This document shows, in pieces, positions 18,018 to 29,200 of a stretch of 64,000 nucleotides of DNA (positions are counted from its first letter, which is position 1; every line of letters begins with the position of its first letter). The DNA is from Myxococcales bacterium. GTDB taxonomy: Bacteria; Myxococcota_A; Polyangia; Haliangiales; Haliangiaceae. Position numbers and translations under genes: made by a program. The notes below the pieces were generated by a model. That model was not told where the DNA came from. It did no database searches and was given only the letters and a program-made list of their open reading frames with translations. Location: contig JADJUW010000002.1 of assembly GCA_016716835.1 (NCBI GenBank), positions 124,001 through 188,000 of the forward strand, read 5' to 3'.

Positions 18018-20562
18018 GCAAGGTCGCTATACGCCACATGTCGCTTTCCTGGTCTTTCTGATCGGGGTTGGACTGTTGTGGAAATTCACCATGTACGTGC
18101 TGCAGGCGCCGCCCAGCGCGCAGAGCGAGAAGCTTCGCCGCTCGCAAAAAATGATTTCGTATCGCGTTGATCAGACGCGTGGCGCGCGATTCCGCTTGTC
18201 GCAAACCGACAACACAGTGCGCTTGATTACGCATGCCATCTTGCCCAAGCAGGCGGCAGCGCCTTCGATCACGACGCCGGATGAGCTGGTGGTCTACGGT
18301 GTGCGGCTGATCGCCAAGATCGGCGACCGGGTGCTGTGGCAACACGATATCTGGTCGACGTCGCGCCAGACCAAGCAGCCGCTGCCTGGCGGCGTCATGG
18401 GCGAAGGCGCCTTTGTTTCCGACGATTCGATCGAACTCACCGACGGCCGATTCACCACGGTGGCCCTGCCTACCATGCCCCAAGACGCCGAGCTGTGGAT
18501 CTACAGCACCGTGGAGACGCCCGTGCTGGTGCGTATTTTGGAGCGGCGCGAGCGCTCGACGACGCAGGTCAAGCGCTCGGAGCAGCTCATGGACGACGCC
18601 ATCGGCACCGAGCTGACGGCCGGCCGGTTTCTAGGCACGTGGTCGATGCTCGACATCGATGAGCGCGAAGAATTGCTGCAGTATCGATGGAACAAGCTGT
18701 CTGCGATTGGCGAGCGCAACCTCGATTATGTCGCGATTTCGCACTATGTCATGGAGCTGCCCGCGCTGGCGCAGGATGCACAAACCGTGTGGCCGGTGAC
18801 CGATCGCCAGTGGGTGTCGATGAATGCGTATGGGCCATGTCGGCTGACGGTTTCGATCGAGCCCGCGCATGGCGTGCCCCTGGCGTCAGGCGAATTGTTG
18901 GTGCGCACCGTCGGCGAACAATTTATCTCGGCCTGGCAGACGTACGAAGGGCCGCTGGAGCTGCCGCCCACGTTTCATTCGGTATGGTTGCGCGCGGCAA
19001 GGCCGGGGCGAGTGCTGCCGCTGACGCTGGCGGGTTGCGATGACGAGGCGCGCGGCGGCGTGACCATTCGCAAGGGGGGCGCGCACTACGTCGATGACGC
19101 GACGGCGGTCTCGTTTGCGACCGGCGAGGCCGAGGCCGATCGCACGTTGCGGCTTGATGTGCGGCGCTTGCTGGCGCCAGGCGAAATGGCCGAGCCGGTG
19201 CCGTTTGTGCTCGACGTCGTGTTTCGCGACGGCGCGGGCAACTTGCTCGGGCGCGACGAGCTGGCCGTGGTTTCGTCGCCGCAATTTTTCGATCGCGCGG
19301 TGCCGCCGCCTCCGCTTGGCGGTGGCAAGGCGCCGCCGGCGGTCGAGGTGTCAGAGCCGGTATCGATGCGCGTCGTCGCACCGGTGGGTGCGGCCTCGCT
19401 CGAGGTCGCGGGCAGCACGCCCTTGCTGGTGCGCGCCTACCGTTATACGGGCGAGCCGTCGGCCATGGTGAGCACATTTGAACTCACCGCCACCAACGTA
19501 AAGTGGCGTGGCGCGCCGCTTTCAACGCGCGCGTGGCTGACCGTCGGGCCACAGCTGGTAAGGACCAACCAAGCCGCGGCGCCGCCGGCGCGGCAAGCCT
19601 ATACCTTGCACACCGCGATGCGCCTGCAACCCGTCGGCATGACCGATCCGTTTAGCGACGAGGTCACCTCGGTGCTGGTGCCACCGACGCCGCTCTATTC
19701 GTTGCGGCCAGATCAAGGGGCGGTCAGCTTCGCGACGCTCGAACAAATCGCGCCGTCCGCCACGTGGGCCAGCGAGACGCGTGCGACGCCAGGCGTTGCC
19801 GTCGATCAAGAGCTCGAGACGGAGGTGCCGCTCGATCGAGCGGTCGTCGCGATATGGCCAATCGAGACCGCGCAAGCCCCGACGCTGCGCTGCCATGTTG
19901 CGAGCGTGCCAGCGCTGATCAAGGTATCGATTGACGGCACGTGGTACGAAAAGAATCAGACCGTGCCGCGCGAGACGTGGGAGCTGATGGCGTCAGCCAG
20001 CGGCGACGTGACGATGCAACTCGCCGCGCCCGCCGAGGCTAGATGCTATATCAATCGTCGCGTGCGCGACGGTGGCCTGCGCGTCTACCGACGCCGCGCG
20101 CTCTACCGTTGGGAGCCAGGCGAAACGTATACGACCACCGTTCGCCACGACGGCGCGACCTCGATTTATGCGGTCGTGTATGCCGAGCGCGCCGACGCGG
20201 GAATCCAAGCCGCGACGTTTGAGCTCGCGTTGCGCGGGGGCGCGCGCAATCGCTTGGTCGGCAAGTTGGTGGCGAGCCTTACGACGCTCGCTAAGACCTT
20301 GGAGCTACCGCCCTTGGCCGCGAGGGGCGATGTGATTTGGCTCGACCGCAGCGGGCCCGCGCCAACCGTCGGCGCCGCGGTGCGCTACGGCCTTGGCCCT
20401 GATATTCGTGGAGGTGTGCATACGGTGACTTGGCGGTACCAAGGGACAAAGCCTGTGATGGTACGCTTTGTTTCATCCGTGCCGATGCAGGTCGTCGCCG
20501 CGCCTAGCGTGCGACGCCTTGAGTTGCTTGGATCCGAGCCACAGCCAGAGGAAGGGCCATAA
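18007..20562 (+). CDS. Membrane-anchored large protein of the capsule operon
   Basis: An 851-aa protein from ATG 18007, which lies inside the end of capC. One membrane helix (VAFLVFLIGVGLLWKFTMYVL, about 12-32) is followed by a long, strand-rich, probably periplasmic region with no recognised domain. A Pro/Gly-rich break near residue 440 (AVPPPPLGGGKAPP) suggests two lobes. The frame is open further upstream, but that part overlaps capC and lacks the signal-anchor look, so ATG 18007 is preferred. Its place between capC and the outer-membrane protein suggests a periplasmic link in polymer export. Function inferred from context only. Confidence 0.75.
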   Translation: MGRKQGRYTPHVAFLVFLIGVGLLWKFTMYVLQAPPSAQSEKLRRSQKMISYRVDQTRGARFRLSQTDNTVRLITHAILPKQAAAPSITTPDELVVYGVRLIAKIGDRVLWQHDIWSTSRQTKQPLPGGVMGEGAFVSDDSIELTDGRFTTVALPTMPQDAELWIYSTVETPVLVRILERRERSTTQVKRSEQLMDDAIGTELTAGRFLGTWSMLDIDEREELLQYRWNKLSAIGERNLDYVAISHYVMELPALAQDAQTVWPVTDRQWVSMNAYGPCRLTVSIEPAHGVPLASGELLVRTVGEQFISAWQTYEGPLELPPTFHSVWLRAARPGRVLPLTLAGCDDEARGGVTIRKGGAHYVDDATAVSFATGEAEADRTLRLDVRRLLAPGEMAEPVPFVLDVVFRDGAGNLLGRDELAVVSSPQFFDRAVPPPPLGGGKAPPAVEVSEPVSMRVVAPVGAASLEVAGSTPLLVRAYRYTGEPSAMVSTFELTATNVKWRGAPLSTRAWLTVGPQLVRTNQAAAPPARQAYTLHTAMRLQPVGMTDPFSDEVTSVLVPPTPLYSLRPDQGAVSFATLEQIAPSATWASETRATPGVAVDQELETEVPLDRAVVAIWPIETAQAPTLRCHVASVPALIKVSIDGTWYEKNQTVPRETWELMASASGDVTMQLAAPAEARCYINRRVRDGGLRVYRRRALYRWEPGETYTTTVRHDGATSIYAVVYAERADAGIQAATFELALRGGARNRLVGKLVASLTTLAKTLELPPLAARGDVIWLDRSGPAPTVGAAVRYGLGPDIRGGVHTVTWRYQGTKPVMVRFVSSVPMQVVAAPSVRRLELLGSEPQPEEGP

Positions 20563-20563
20563 C

Positions 20564-21571
20564 GTGCGCAATCGTGTGTATCTCGCCATCATGCTTTCCC
20601 CGCTCGTGGTGAGCAACGTCGCCTGTCGCAATGGTGGCAGCTCGTCGCCTCCGTCGACGGCGACGCCGCCCGATTCGCCGCGCACCACGCCGGCGCCGGC
20701 GCCCGAGACCATCGCGGTGGATGCGCTCGGCGAGCGGCTGTGGCCTGGGCCCGACGTCGGCGATTACGCGCCCATGGCCGCCAGTGAGAAGCGCGAGTTA
20801 GCGGCTGCGGCGTGGCACTTGTGGCGTTGCGCGGCGCCTGCGTCTGCGGCCACGGCGCTCGCACCCACCGCCGCTGAGCTTGCGCCCGCGCGCTATGTCG
20901 TGACGGGCACAGGTCAGCCGGTGGCCCTTGACGGCCTGGTCGGCGTGGCGCCCGGCGCACGTGGTCGCGGGGTGTATCTCGCGCGATGCGATAGCGCGAT
21001 GCCGCGCATCTTGTTGCAGGCCCCACATCCGTACTTCGATCAACTCACCGAGCAGATCGCGCTGCGGTGGCTCGTCGAGGCGTCCGCGCCTGAGGCGCCA
21101 CGCGCGCTCTTTGCGGGCAGCGTGCATCGCTATTGGAGCGCCGATGGCACGCGCCCAGTGCGTGAGGACAGCCCCGCCGATGTCAGCCATAACGAGGCCC
21201 ACGAAATGACGGTCGCTACCGCCGCCATCGCGGCGCTCCAGCCGGGCCTCATCGTGGTGCAAGTCCATGGCTTTGGCACCGAACCAAGCGAGCTGGACAT
21301 GGTGATTAGCAGCGGCTCGAGCACGCCTTCGGCTAAAGTCGTCGCGCTCGCCGCGGCGCTGCGCGTTTACGGTTATCGCGTTGGCGTCTATCCGCTCGAC
21401 ACGCCGCTGCTCGGGGCGACCTCCAACGCCCAGCGACGCGCGGTGGCGCCGCATGGCGCGGCATTTGTTCATCTCGAGCTCGCGCGCGGCGTCCGCCAAG
21501 CGCTCGCGATCGATGCGGGCGCACGCGCCTTGGTGTGGCAGGCCATCGTGGCCGCGGTATCCACAAACTAG
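20564..21571 (+). CDS. Lipoprotein, possible Zn-dependent amidohydrolase of the capsule operon
   Basis: A 335-aa protein starting at GTG 20564, one base after the previous stop. Signal peptide with lipobox (VVSNVAC, Cys21), then a Pro/Thr linker. The body has APHPYFDQ (about 153), SVHRYW, a conserved-looking DVSHNEAHEM (about 206) and VVQVHGFG (about 231). The His/Glu-rich order resembles N-formylglutamate amidohydrolase-like and PGA-hydrolase-like zinc enzymes, but I cannot confirm the fold. In this operon a hydrolase that trims or releases a gamma-glutamyl polymer would make sense. That role is inference. Confidence 0.6.
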   Translation: MRNRVYLAIMLSPLVVSNVACRNGGSSSPPSTATPPDSPRTTPAPAPETIAVDALGERLWPGPDVGDYAPMAASEKRELAAAAWHLWRCAAPASAATALAPTAAELAPARYVVTGTGQPVALDGLVGVAPGARGRGVYLARCDSAMPRILLQAPHPYFDQLTEQIALRWLVEASAPEAPRALFAGSVHRYWSADGTRPVREDSPADVSHNEAHEMTVATAAIAALQPGLIVVQVHGFGTEPSELDMVISSGSSTPSAKVVALAAALRVYGYRVGVYPLDTPLLGATSNAQRRAVAPHGAAFVHLELARGVRQALAIDAGARALVWQAIVAAVSTN

Positions 21572-21576
21572 GACCC

Positions 21577-24500
21577 ATGAGACCTCGCGCGCCCACCAAC
21601 CTCGTAGCGCTCGTGATGATCTTGCTTATTGGCGACGTCGCCGCGCGCACGCCAACGATCGGCGCCTCGCCGCTTTTGCCACAGCCCACGTATTATCGGT
21701 GGGAGCCATTGGTTCGCGAAGACGCCGCCTTGCTGCGCGGCGCGGCCACCGCCGACACCTCGTGGTATTGGCTGCCCGCCGCAACCTTCGTGCGCCTGCG
21801 TACGAAGGTGCCAATTGACAAGTTGGTGGTGACGCGCGCCGAAGAGGGGCCGGGTGGGCTCGTCACGCAGCGCTTGACCTTGGTGCCCATCGAAGGCGGC
21901 GCCGGCATCTGGCACACCAGCGGCGTTGGCGCACACCTAGGCATCGCTGCGCCTGGGTACCCGGGCGTGGCAGTTGCGGTCGAACGGCCCATTCGGCGCT
22001 TGCCTGAGCTGGCGACGACGCAGCTGCGGCTCGCGCTATGGGCGTGGTTGTTTCGCGGCCAGCCTCCCTCGCGCCCGCTCAGCGACGTCGATGAACTTCA
22101 CGTCTACGAAGGCCTGGCCACGTGGGCGTGGCAGACCAGCGCGCAGGCAGATGTGGCAGCTCAGCGCCCGGTCGTCGCCGCGGCCATTTGGCATTTCTTT
22201 AGCGGGCGCGCCGCTGGCGCGGCCTATTCGTCGGTTGAGTTTGAGCGCCAGGAATTGTTGTCGGCGACGACGACGTTGGCGCTAGAGCCCACGCTGCCAC
22301 CCGAGGCCTGTCATGCCACCAGCGACGGCGTGGTCGCGCTGCGCGTGCGCGGGCCGACGTGGTTGCATATCACCGCGCGGCAGGCGCGCGCGACGTGGAG
22401 GCCATGGCTGCTACGTGCTTCGACCTCGGACCCGGCAACCGCCGCAAGCGTGCTTCGCGCTGAAACGTCGGGGAGCGCGAGCGCACAAGTTAGCGCGCAG
22501 CTCGACGATGAGGCCGACGTCAATCCGCTGGCGGTGCCTTCCCGCGCGCTGCAACTGGCGTTTTGGCTGCCGGCCGGTGAGTCCTCGTTGACCTTGCGGG
22601 CCTCATCGGCAGCGTGCTTCACCGCCACCGCGCTGGTGATGCGTACGGCTTGGTTTACGCGCGCGTTGCGTCAGGTGCCGGTTGCGCGCGTGGCATCGCA
22701 CGTGCTTGCGGCAAGCGCCGACGCGACCCAGCTCGCGCTAGGCTCGATCAGCGAAGCGATGGCCGCGGGTGCGCGGCTGCTGCCCGACGACGATCCTCGC
22801 CGCGCCGCGATGTGGCGCGCGCTCGACGTCTTGCTTGGCGAGACCACGGACGTCGCGCAACACGCGGTCATCGGCATGGCCATGCTCATTGTCGAGCAAT
22901 CCGCGACGCTTGAGACGCACGAGGTTGAACGTTTGTTGGCAGTGACGGCGTCGAGTTCGTGGGCGCCGCTCGTCAAGCGCGCGGCGAGCAAGCGGCTAGC
23001 GGAGCAAGCCGGTGTTCACCAGGTCTTAGCGACGCTTGGCGATGGAGGCGAGCTTGCCTCGGCGTCGGGGCTGCCGCAAGAGCACGTGCTTTGGATGGCG
23101 CTTGCTAGCGCGCTTGAGGCGCCCGCCGATCCGCAGGCGCGCGAGGGCATGATCGCCGCTTGGCGCAACGGGCGTTGGTATGGCGTGCCCGAGCAGGAAA
23201 TGCCGCCGATGCTCGCGGCGCCGCGCGTGACGGTCTTGAGCGATCCGGCATCGCCGACGTCGTCGTCTCGATCATGGTTTCGCCTCGACCCAAATCGCCC
23301 GCAAGTGTTGACCGCGGCGCTTGATGCGGCGGCGCCAAGGCGCAGCCAAGACGATGCGGCGATGTTGCGTTGGCGCGTCGTCTTTCGCACGGCGCGCGCC
23401 ACGATCTCTCTACGGATTGGCGAACAGGCCCATGAATTAGCAGCGCAGGGCGGGGTGGCCGTCGGCGAATGGCTGCTGCCCGTGGGAACGCACAGCGTTT
23501 CATGGCAAGGCGACCCCGGTGATACTGCCTATGGTTCGCTGCCTATTGCGAGCGACGCCGCGCCGGTTGGCATCACGGCGCAACAGTTTATCCGTCTGCG
23601 TTGTGACGAAACCTGGACCCTGACGGCGCCCTCGCTGCCATTTTTGCGTGTCAGCGCGACCGCGTTGGGCGATGTGCTACCACAAGTCACCATCGCACCC
23701 GATCGCGGCGCTTCAACTGAGCTGCGGTTTGCCCCGTCACGGCTTACCAGCGTAACGCCGCAAGGGCTGAGCGTCGCGCGACCGATGGCGGCGACGATCG
23801 CGTTGCCAACGGAGGCGCGGCGCCTCACCCTCTCGTGTCACGGCGCCCAAGAGGCGTGGCTGTCGGTGCAAGCGCGTGCCGACGCGGCCGCGCACTTGCA
23901 CGACGAATTGGCGATGCAACTCGCCGCGCTCCGCCTGCCGGAGCCGACGCCCGAGGCGCTGCGAACGGTCACCGCGCAATTGCGCGAGGGGCGCACGGCG
24001 CTCGATTTGGCCAGGCGCGCGTTTCTGTGGTGGGTCTTGGGCCACGGCGAGCTCGCGCAATTCGATGGTACCTCGGCGCGCGGCATCGCTACCTTGGCCG
24101 AGCAACGCGATATCTACGCCATGCTGGCGCAGATGGCGGTCGAACCCAATGTGGTTTACACACCGATCGAACACCGCGCGTGGGCGGCCAGCGTGCGACG
24201 TTTGTCGCTGCCCGCGGGCCTTCCACCTGCATGCGCGGAGCCAGAATTTGGCGGCGAGCATCGGCGGTGCATGGGGGAGATGCTGGCGAGCCATCGCCGC
24301 GAGCCATCGTTGCCGAGCGCGCTTGCCGCCGCCCGCGCGTATGTTGCGCTCGCCAGGTTGGAGGCTGCTACCGCCGAAGAGAGTTTGGCCATGTACGCGC
24401 TGACGTCGGCAGCCTTAGCCGACGGCTTTCACCCTTCGCTGGTATGGGCGCGTGCGCTGAGCGCGCGCGGCACCATGAGCCGACTCGTCACCGCGGTTGA

Positions 24501-26247
24501 CGCCAGCGACGGCTCGTTGTCGGTGGCGCAGCTCGGTGAGCCACCCGATTTGGCGACACCAGTTGGCGCCAAGATCGTCGCGCTCGACGCGCCGTGGGAT
24601 TATCGCCAGGGCTTGATCGCGCTTGACCACGCGGCGGGGGCTTCGCTGAAACTGCTCGGCGGCCGGGTCGTGCGCGTTGGCTATTGGTGTCAGCCGCTGG
24701 TCGAACGCCGCGGCGAGGCACCAACGTGCGACGTAACGCGCCGCCTAAATCAACGGCCACCCGAAGCGTTTACGGTGCCGCCGCGCGTCGTGCACTGGCA
24801 GGACGTCGCCTTGCCGGATGGCACCAACGCGCTGGCGTTTGATATGTTGGCGCCCGGCCGCGATCGCATGCTCGGCATCGTCGTCTTCGATGGCAAGCAG
24901 CCGATCGTCGGCGAAACGCGGCAGAAGGCGTTTCGAGTCTCGCCGCAGCAGCCGGTCGTCTTGCGCATCGCGGGCCCAACCGTCGTGACGGTTGAGCGCG
25001 CGCAGGCCACGGGGCTCGGCGAGCCCGCCGCGCCAACCCAGCCCTCGACGTTGGCGATTTCGCTCGGCGAGACGCGGCAGACTCTCGAAGCAAGCGTGGC
25101 TAGCGTTGAAATCCCCGTGCTCGCCGAGGCCGAAGTTACGCTACAGATCACGGCCGCGGCGCCCGCAAACGTGCTGCTTCGCGTGCGCACGGCAACTCGC
25201 AGCGTGCGCGTCGCGCCCTTCGAATTGCCAGCGGCACGCCAAGATGAACGCGTGATCATGTCGCTGCCTCGACCAGTGGTGCCGCAGGCGGTGCCGTCGC
25301 CGCGACCGCCACTGCTGCCCACGCTGACGACGCGCCTGCGCGCGGGCCTTGAGCGCGAAGACGATGTCGATGTGGCGAGCAGCGCCTCGGTGATCGATTG
25401 GCGCACGGGCGCGCGCCTACGTGTCGATCGACCGCAGGCCCAAGCGTGGCTAGCCATAGATGGGTTTGCACGCACCTATGATCAACTGCCGCTATCGCTC
25501 GGCCTTGATGCCGCCGTCGAAGCGAGATGGGTCCGCGGCCTTGGCGTGCGCCTGAGCGGTCGCTATGCGTGGGCGATTACCGGCGAGCCTGAGGCTGGCC
25601 GCGCCGCCGAGCGTGCGCACGTCGCCCGCCTCGGCGCCGAGGCCTATGGGCTCTTGACTGGTCGTCGTTGGCTCGTCCGGCCATCACTGCTCTATCGCAC
25701 CAACCTCGCCGGCGACGGCGCCTCGACCAACGCCGATCCGACGCTGTGGAATAACTACTTCGCGGATCTGCCGACGTGGTACGAAGGCGCCGCCTTGCTG
25801 CAATGGGCGCCCTCGCTCGACAGCCGGCTCGCCATTACGCCGCGGGCGCGGCTTGCCAGCGACGGGCATCTCGAGTCGCTCTCGTCGCGCCTCCGCGTCA
25901 CGGCGCTGATGGCGCAACGACCGTGGGGCGGCGTGTACTTCGCCGGCGCCTGGCACCCGACCTATTGGCAGCGCCATACCGATATCGCGCTGCGGCGTCA
26001 GAATCCGTTCTTTGCCCACGAAACCTCGCTTGGCTTCGACTTTTTGCGGCAGTGGCAGCACCGTTGGTGGTTCAAGCTCGGCCTGCGGGGCTCGCTGCAA
26101 TATGTCAAGGGGGCGCGCAATGCGGCGGGATGGGTGCAATTTGAGTTCACCCGCAGCAGGCGGCGTTCGCTTGATGATATGCTGCCAAGCGAACAAGAAT
26201 TTGATCAACTCACGAGTGGCCGATCATGGGCGGACGAAACCTATTAA
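21577..26247 (+). CDS. Giant secreted protein with a probable C-terminal outer-membrane beta-barrel
   Basis: A 1556-aa protein from ATG 21577, five bases after the previous stop. Signal peptide to about residue 23 (LVALVMILLIGDVAA|RT). A long Ala/Arg-rich region (about 25-1240) mixes strands and helices with no recognised domain. From about residue 1245 the sequence changes to alternating amphipathic strands rich in Arg, Tyr and Trp (TRLRAGLEREDDVDVASS, GARLRVDRPQAQAWLAIDGF, GLGVRLSGRYAW, WWFKLGLRGSLQYV, GWVQFEFTRSR), as in outer-membrane barrels. It overlaps capB by 22 bases. Best guess is the outer-membrane exit pore or anchor for the polymer. The barrel call is moderate, the function inferred. 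Confidence 0.7.
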   Translation: MRPRAPTNLVALVMILLIGDVAARTPTIGASPLLPQPTYYRWEPLVREDAALLRGAATADTSWYWLPAATFVRLRTKVPIDKLVVTRAEEGPGGLVTQRLTLVPIEGGAGIWHTSGVGAHLGIAAPGYPGVAVAVERPIRRLPELATTQLRLALWAWLFRGQPPSRPLSDVDELHVYEGLATWAWQTSAQADVAAQRPVVAAAIWHFFSGRAAGAAYSSVEFERQELLSATTTLALEPTLPPEACHATSDGVVALRVRGPTWLHITARQARATWRPWLLRASTSDPATAASVLRAETSGSASAQVSAQLDDEADVNPLAVPSRALQLAFWLPAGESSLTLRASSAACFTATALVMRTAWFTRALRQVPVARVASHVLAASADATQLALGSISEAMAAGARLLPDDDPRRAAMWRALDVLLGETTDVAQHAVIGMAMLIVEQSATLETHEVERLLAVTASSSWAPLVKRAASKRLAEQAGVHQVLATLGDGGELASASGLPQEHVLWMALASALEAPADPQAREGMIAAWRNGRWYGVPEQEMPPMLAAPRVTVLSDPASPTSSSRSWFRLDPNRPQVLTAALDAAAPRRSQDDAAMLRWRVVFRTARATISLRIGEQAHELAAQGGVAVGEWLLPVGTHSVSWQGDPGDTAYGSLPIASDAAPVGITAQQFIRLRCDETWTLTAPSLPFLRVSATALGDVLPQVTIAPDRGASTELRFAPSRLTSVTPQGLSVARPMAATIALPTEARRLTLSCHGAQEAWLSVQARADAAAHLHDELAMQLAALRLPEPTPEALRTVTAQLREGRTALDLARRAFLWWVLGHGELAQFDGTSARGIATLAEQRDIYAMLAQMAVEPNVVYTPIEHRAWAASVRRLSLPAGLPPACAEPEFGGEHRRCMGEMLASHRREPSLPSALAAARAYVALARLEAATAEESLAMYALTSAALADGFHPSLVWARALSARGTMSRLVTAVDASDGSLSVAQLGEPPDLATPVGAKIVALDAPWDYRQGLIALDHAAGASLKLLGGRVVRVGYWCQPLVERRGEAPTCDVTRRLNQRPPEAFTVPPRVVHWQDVALPDGTNALAFDMLAPGRDRMLGIVVFDGKQPIVGETRQKAFRVSPQQPVVLRIAGPTVVTVERAQATGLGEPAAPTQPSTLAISLGETRQTLEASVASVEIPVLAEAEVTLQITAAAPANVLLRVRTATRSVRVAPFELPAARQDERVIMSLPRPVVPQAVPSPRPPLLPTLTTRLRAGLEREDDVDVASSASVIDWRTGARLRVDRPQAQAWLAIDGFARTYDQLPLSLGLDAAVEARWVRGLGVRLSGRYAWAITGEPEAGRAAERAHVARLGAEAYGLLTGRRWLVRPSLLYRTNLAGDGASTNADPTLWNNYFADLPTWYEGAALLQWAPSLDSRLAITPRARLASDGHLESLSSRLRVTALMAQRPWGGVYFAGAWHPTYWQRHTDIALRRQNPFFAHETSLGFDFLRQWQHRWWFKLGLRGSLQYVKGARNAAGWVQFEFTRSRRRSLDDMLPSEQEFDQLTSGRSWADETY

Positions 26248-29200
26248 ATAAATTTCGTTCGTGGCGCCGCCGACGTTTTTTCGAGCGCCAGTATGCGCGC
26301 TCGCCGCGGCTGCAGCCGCACTGGCCCGTCATCGTGCAGATGCTGGTCGACAACGTGCCGCCGATGCAAAAGCGGCTGCGGCGCGACTATCTCGAGCTGA
26401 TCGCGGATGGCATCGTCGCGCTCGATCCAATGGCGGAGCCGTATCTCGCCGGTGCCGGTGCCGATACCGCGGCCACGGCTGCGGCTCCCGGTGCCAAGCC
26501 GGCGCCGGCGGCGCCACGCGGCGACGAGCACGCCATCGCTGGGCTTGGGCTGCTGTGTCTGCGCTCGCTTGAGTACCTCGAGCGCCTCGACATGCAAGAG
26601 GTACAGACGATTCGCGCGTTTACGGCATTTGGCAAGTACTACTCGCAGATCACTGATCCCGAGCAGCAGCGCCGCGTCATCGAAAGCTATCTCCGCGAGA
26701 CCGTGAGCGATCAGACGCAGCTGCGCGGCGACCTCGAGGCGTTAGATCGATTTTTTGGCTTCGATACGCTGCGCGAGCGCAATGCCTATGCGCAGATGGA
26801 TCTCACCATCCAGGTTGAGTTGCTGCTGTGGTTCTTGGCGAGCGCGCTTGGGACTTGTGGGGCCGCCGTCGCCGGGATGAACGACGGCATTGCCATCGCA
26901 ACCGCGTTGGCGGGACGGCTCGCGGAGGCCTCGCGCTGGCAGGTGCGTCACGCGGCCGGTAGCGCCTTGGTCGCGCTCATTCGCGCCCATCGCATCGAAT
27001 ATCCGCAGGCGTTGATGGCCGGGCTCCTGCAAGTCATCGAAAACGATGAGGAGCACCCCTGGGTCTTGGCCACCGCGGTGCAGGCCATGCTCCTCCTCGA
27101 CGCCGCGCGCGGCATCGCGCTCATCGAACACCGGCTCATCGACGATCGCCGCGACGGCAACGATTTGGTGTTTCGCAAGCTGGCGGTCGACATGGCGACC
27201 AACGTGCTCGATCAGGTCGCCCTCAACGCCTTGCTGGCGCGACTCATCGCCAATGGCGAACCTAGTGAGTACGTGCGCCAAACGTTCGTGCGCGCCACGG
27301 TGGCCCTAACCGCGGAAGACGCGGTGGCGCAACTAAGCAAGCTCGCGGGGCAAACCGACGTCGCCGAGCCTAGCTACCGCGTGCGTGCTGCGGCCTATAT
27401 TGCCGCGCGCGAGCGCGCCGTGAATCCCGCGACCTCACCGGCGCTCCTCGCCGAGATCAGCCGCTTGTTAATCGCGGCACTTGCCAGCGAAAAAAATACT
27501 TTCGCGCTAGTGGTCGCGTGTGAAGAGCTGGCAAAGCTCGCCGAGAACGTCGTCGCCGTGGCCACCCTGTCCGGCGATGAGATTGCGGCGCTCGTGGCAC
27601 AGTGGCAGGCCGCCCTCGCCGCCGTGGTGGAGCATCCGGGGAGTCCGCCGAGGGTGACCGAGGTCGCCGCCGCGATGATGGAGCTCATCGAATCGGCGAC
27701 GGATACGGTGCGCCGTCGCGTGCGGGACATCATTGGCGGGCAGTTGCAGGCGACCAAGCCGTACGGTGCGAGCAGCCTCGCGGCCCGCGGCGAGCAAGCG
27801 TTGGCGCCACAAGACGAGGCCCACATTGGCCGCGTGCTCGCCGAGTTGGCGCGTAGCGATTGGGGCATTTCCGCGCAGCGCCGCGGCACGCGCTGGCGGT
27901 TTTGGCGTGGCGATCAATTCGCCCGTCGCTTGTGGCGCATCGTTCACGAGCTGCGCCATCCGCTGCCGAACAAGCGCCAAGCCTTCGCCCACACGGTGGG
28001 GCGGCGCTATCCCGGTTCGCTGCGCGCGCACCCGGGCCTGCTCGACGAGGCCACCGCAACGACCGTGCCTGGTGAGCGCACCAACGTCGACGCGGAAGGC
28101 TCGTGGGGCCGTCATCTGCCGCTGGTCGACGACATCCTCGACGTGCCGCTTTTAAGCGGCGCGCCAGCCACGGTCGTCTCAAGCCTGGGCACCGCCGTTA
28201 TCACGCCGCCGGCGAAGTTCTGGGATCGGGTGCGCAATCGCTACCGTATCTCGATGCGCTATCGCAACTTGGCCGCCGCGCGCATGGCGGCGTTGCGTGC
28301 CACCGAAGATCGCGAGCGCCATCGCTACGTTGAGATGTTTGCCAGAGATTACGGCGTGCGCATTGAGTTTACGCCGCACAGTCACGGCGCGGTGGCGCCC
28401 TATCCCCAGCGGGTGCGCGCGCTTTTTCAAGGCGAAGTGGTTGCCGAAGAGGGAGGCGTCGCACTCACGCCCCCGCCCGCCGCGGCGGCAGGGTTGGCGC
28501 TGGCACCGTGGGATACCGTGACCAATTGGCTCTCGGCCAATCAGTACTACTTCACCTCGGCCAAAGAAAACAGCCAGGCGGCGCTAGCCATCTTCGTCGC
28601 CGGCATGACATCCCTATTTTTTATTCGCAGCTTTCAAAAGCGCCGCATCATTCATAATTCGCGCTTTGCCATGCCGCTTACGATTGGCGGCTGGGGCACC
28701 CGCGGCAAGAGCGGCACCGAGCGCCTCAAGGCGGGCTTCCTCGACGGGCTTGGCTTTGACGTCTTCGTCAAGACCACGGGCTGTGAGGCGATGTTTATCC
28801 ATAGCGCGCCGATGCAGCAGCCGGTCGAGATCTTTATTTATCGGCCATATGACAAGGCCACCATCTGGGAGCAGATGAATCAGATCCGGCTCGCGAGTCG
28901 CCTCAAGGGCGACGTGTTTTTGTGGGAGTGCATGGCGCTCAACCCCAAGTACGTGCAGTTGCTGCAGCACGACTGGATGCGCGACGACCTGGTCACGCTG
29001 ACCAACAGCTATCCCGATCACGAGGATATCCAAGGGCCCGCCGGCTACAATGTCGCGCAGGTTATCTCGGAATTTATTCCGTTCAACTCCACGCTGATCA
29101 CCAGCGAGACCAGCTATCTGCCGCTGTTTCAAGAGAAATGTGAGGCGCGCAACACGCCCATGCACATCATCGGCGAGCGCGATGCCGAATTTATTGCGGA

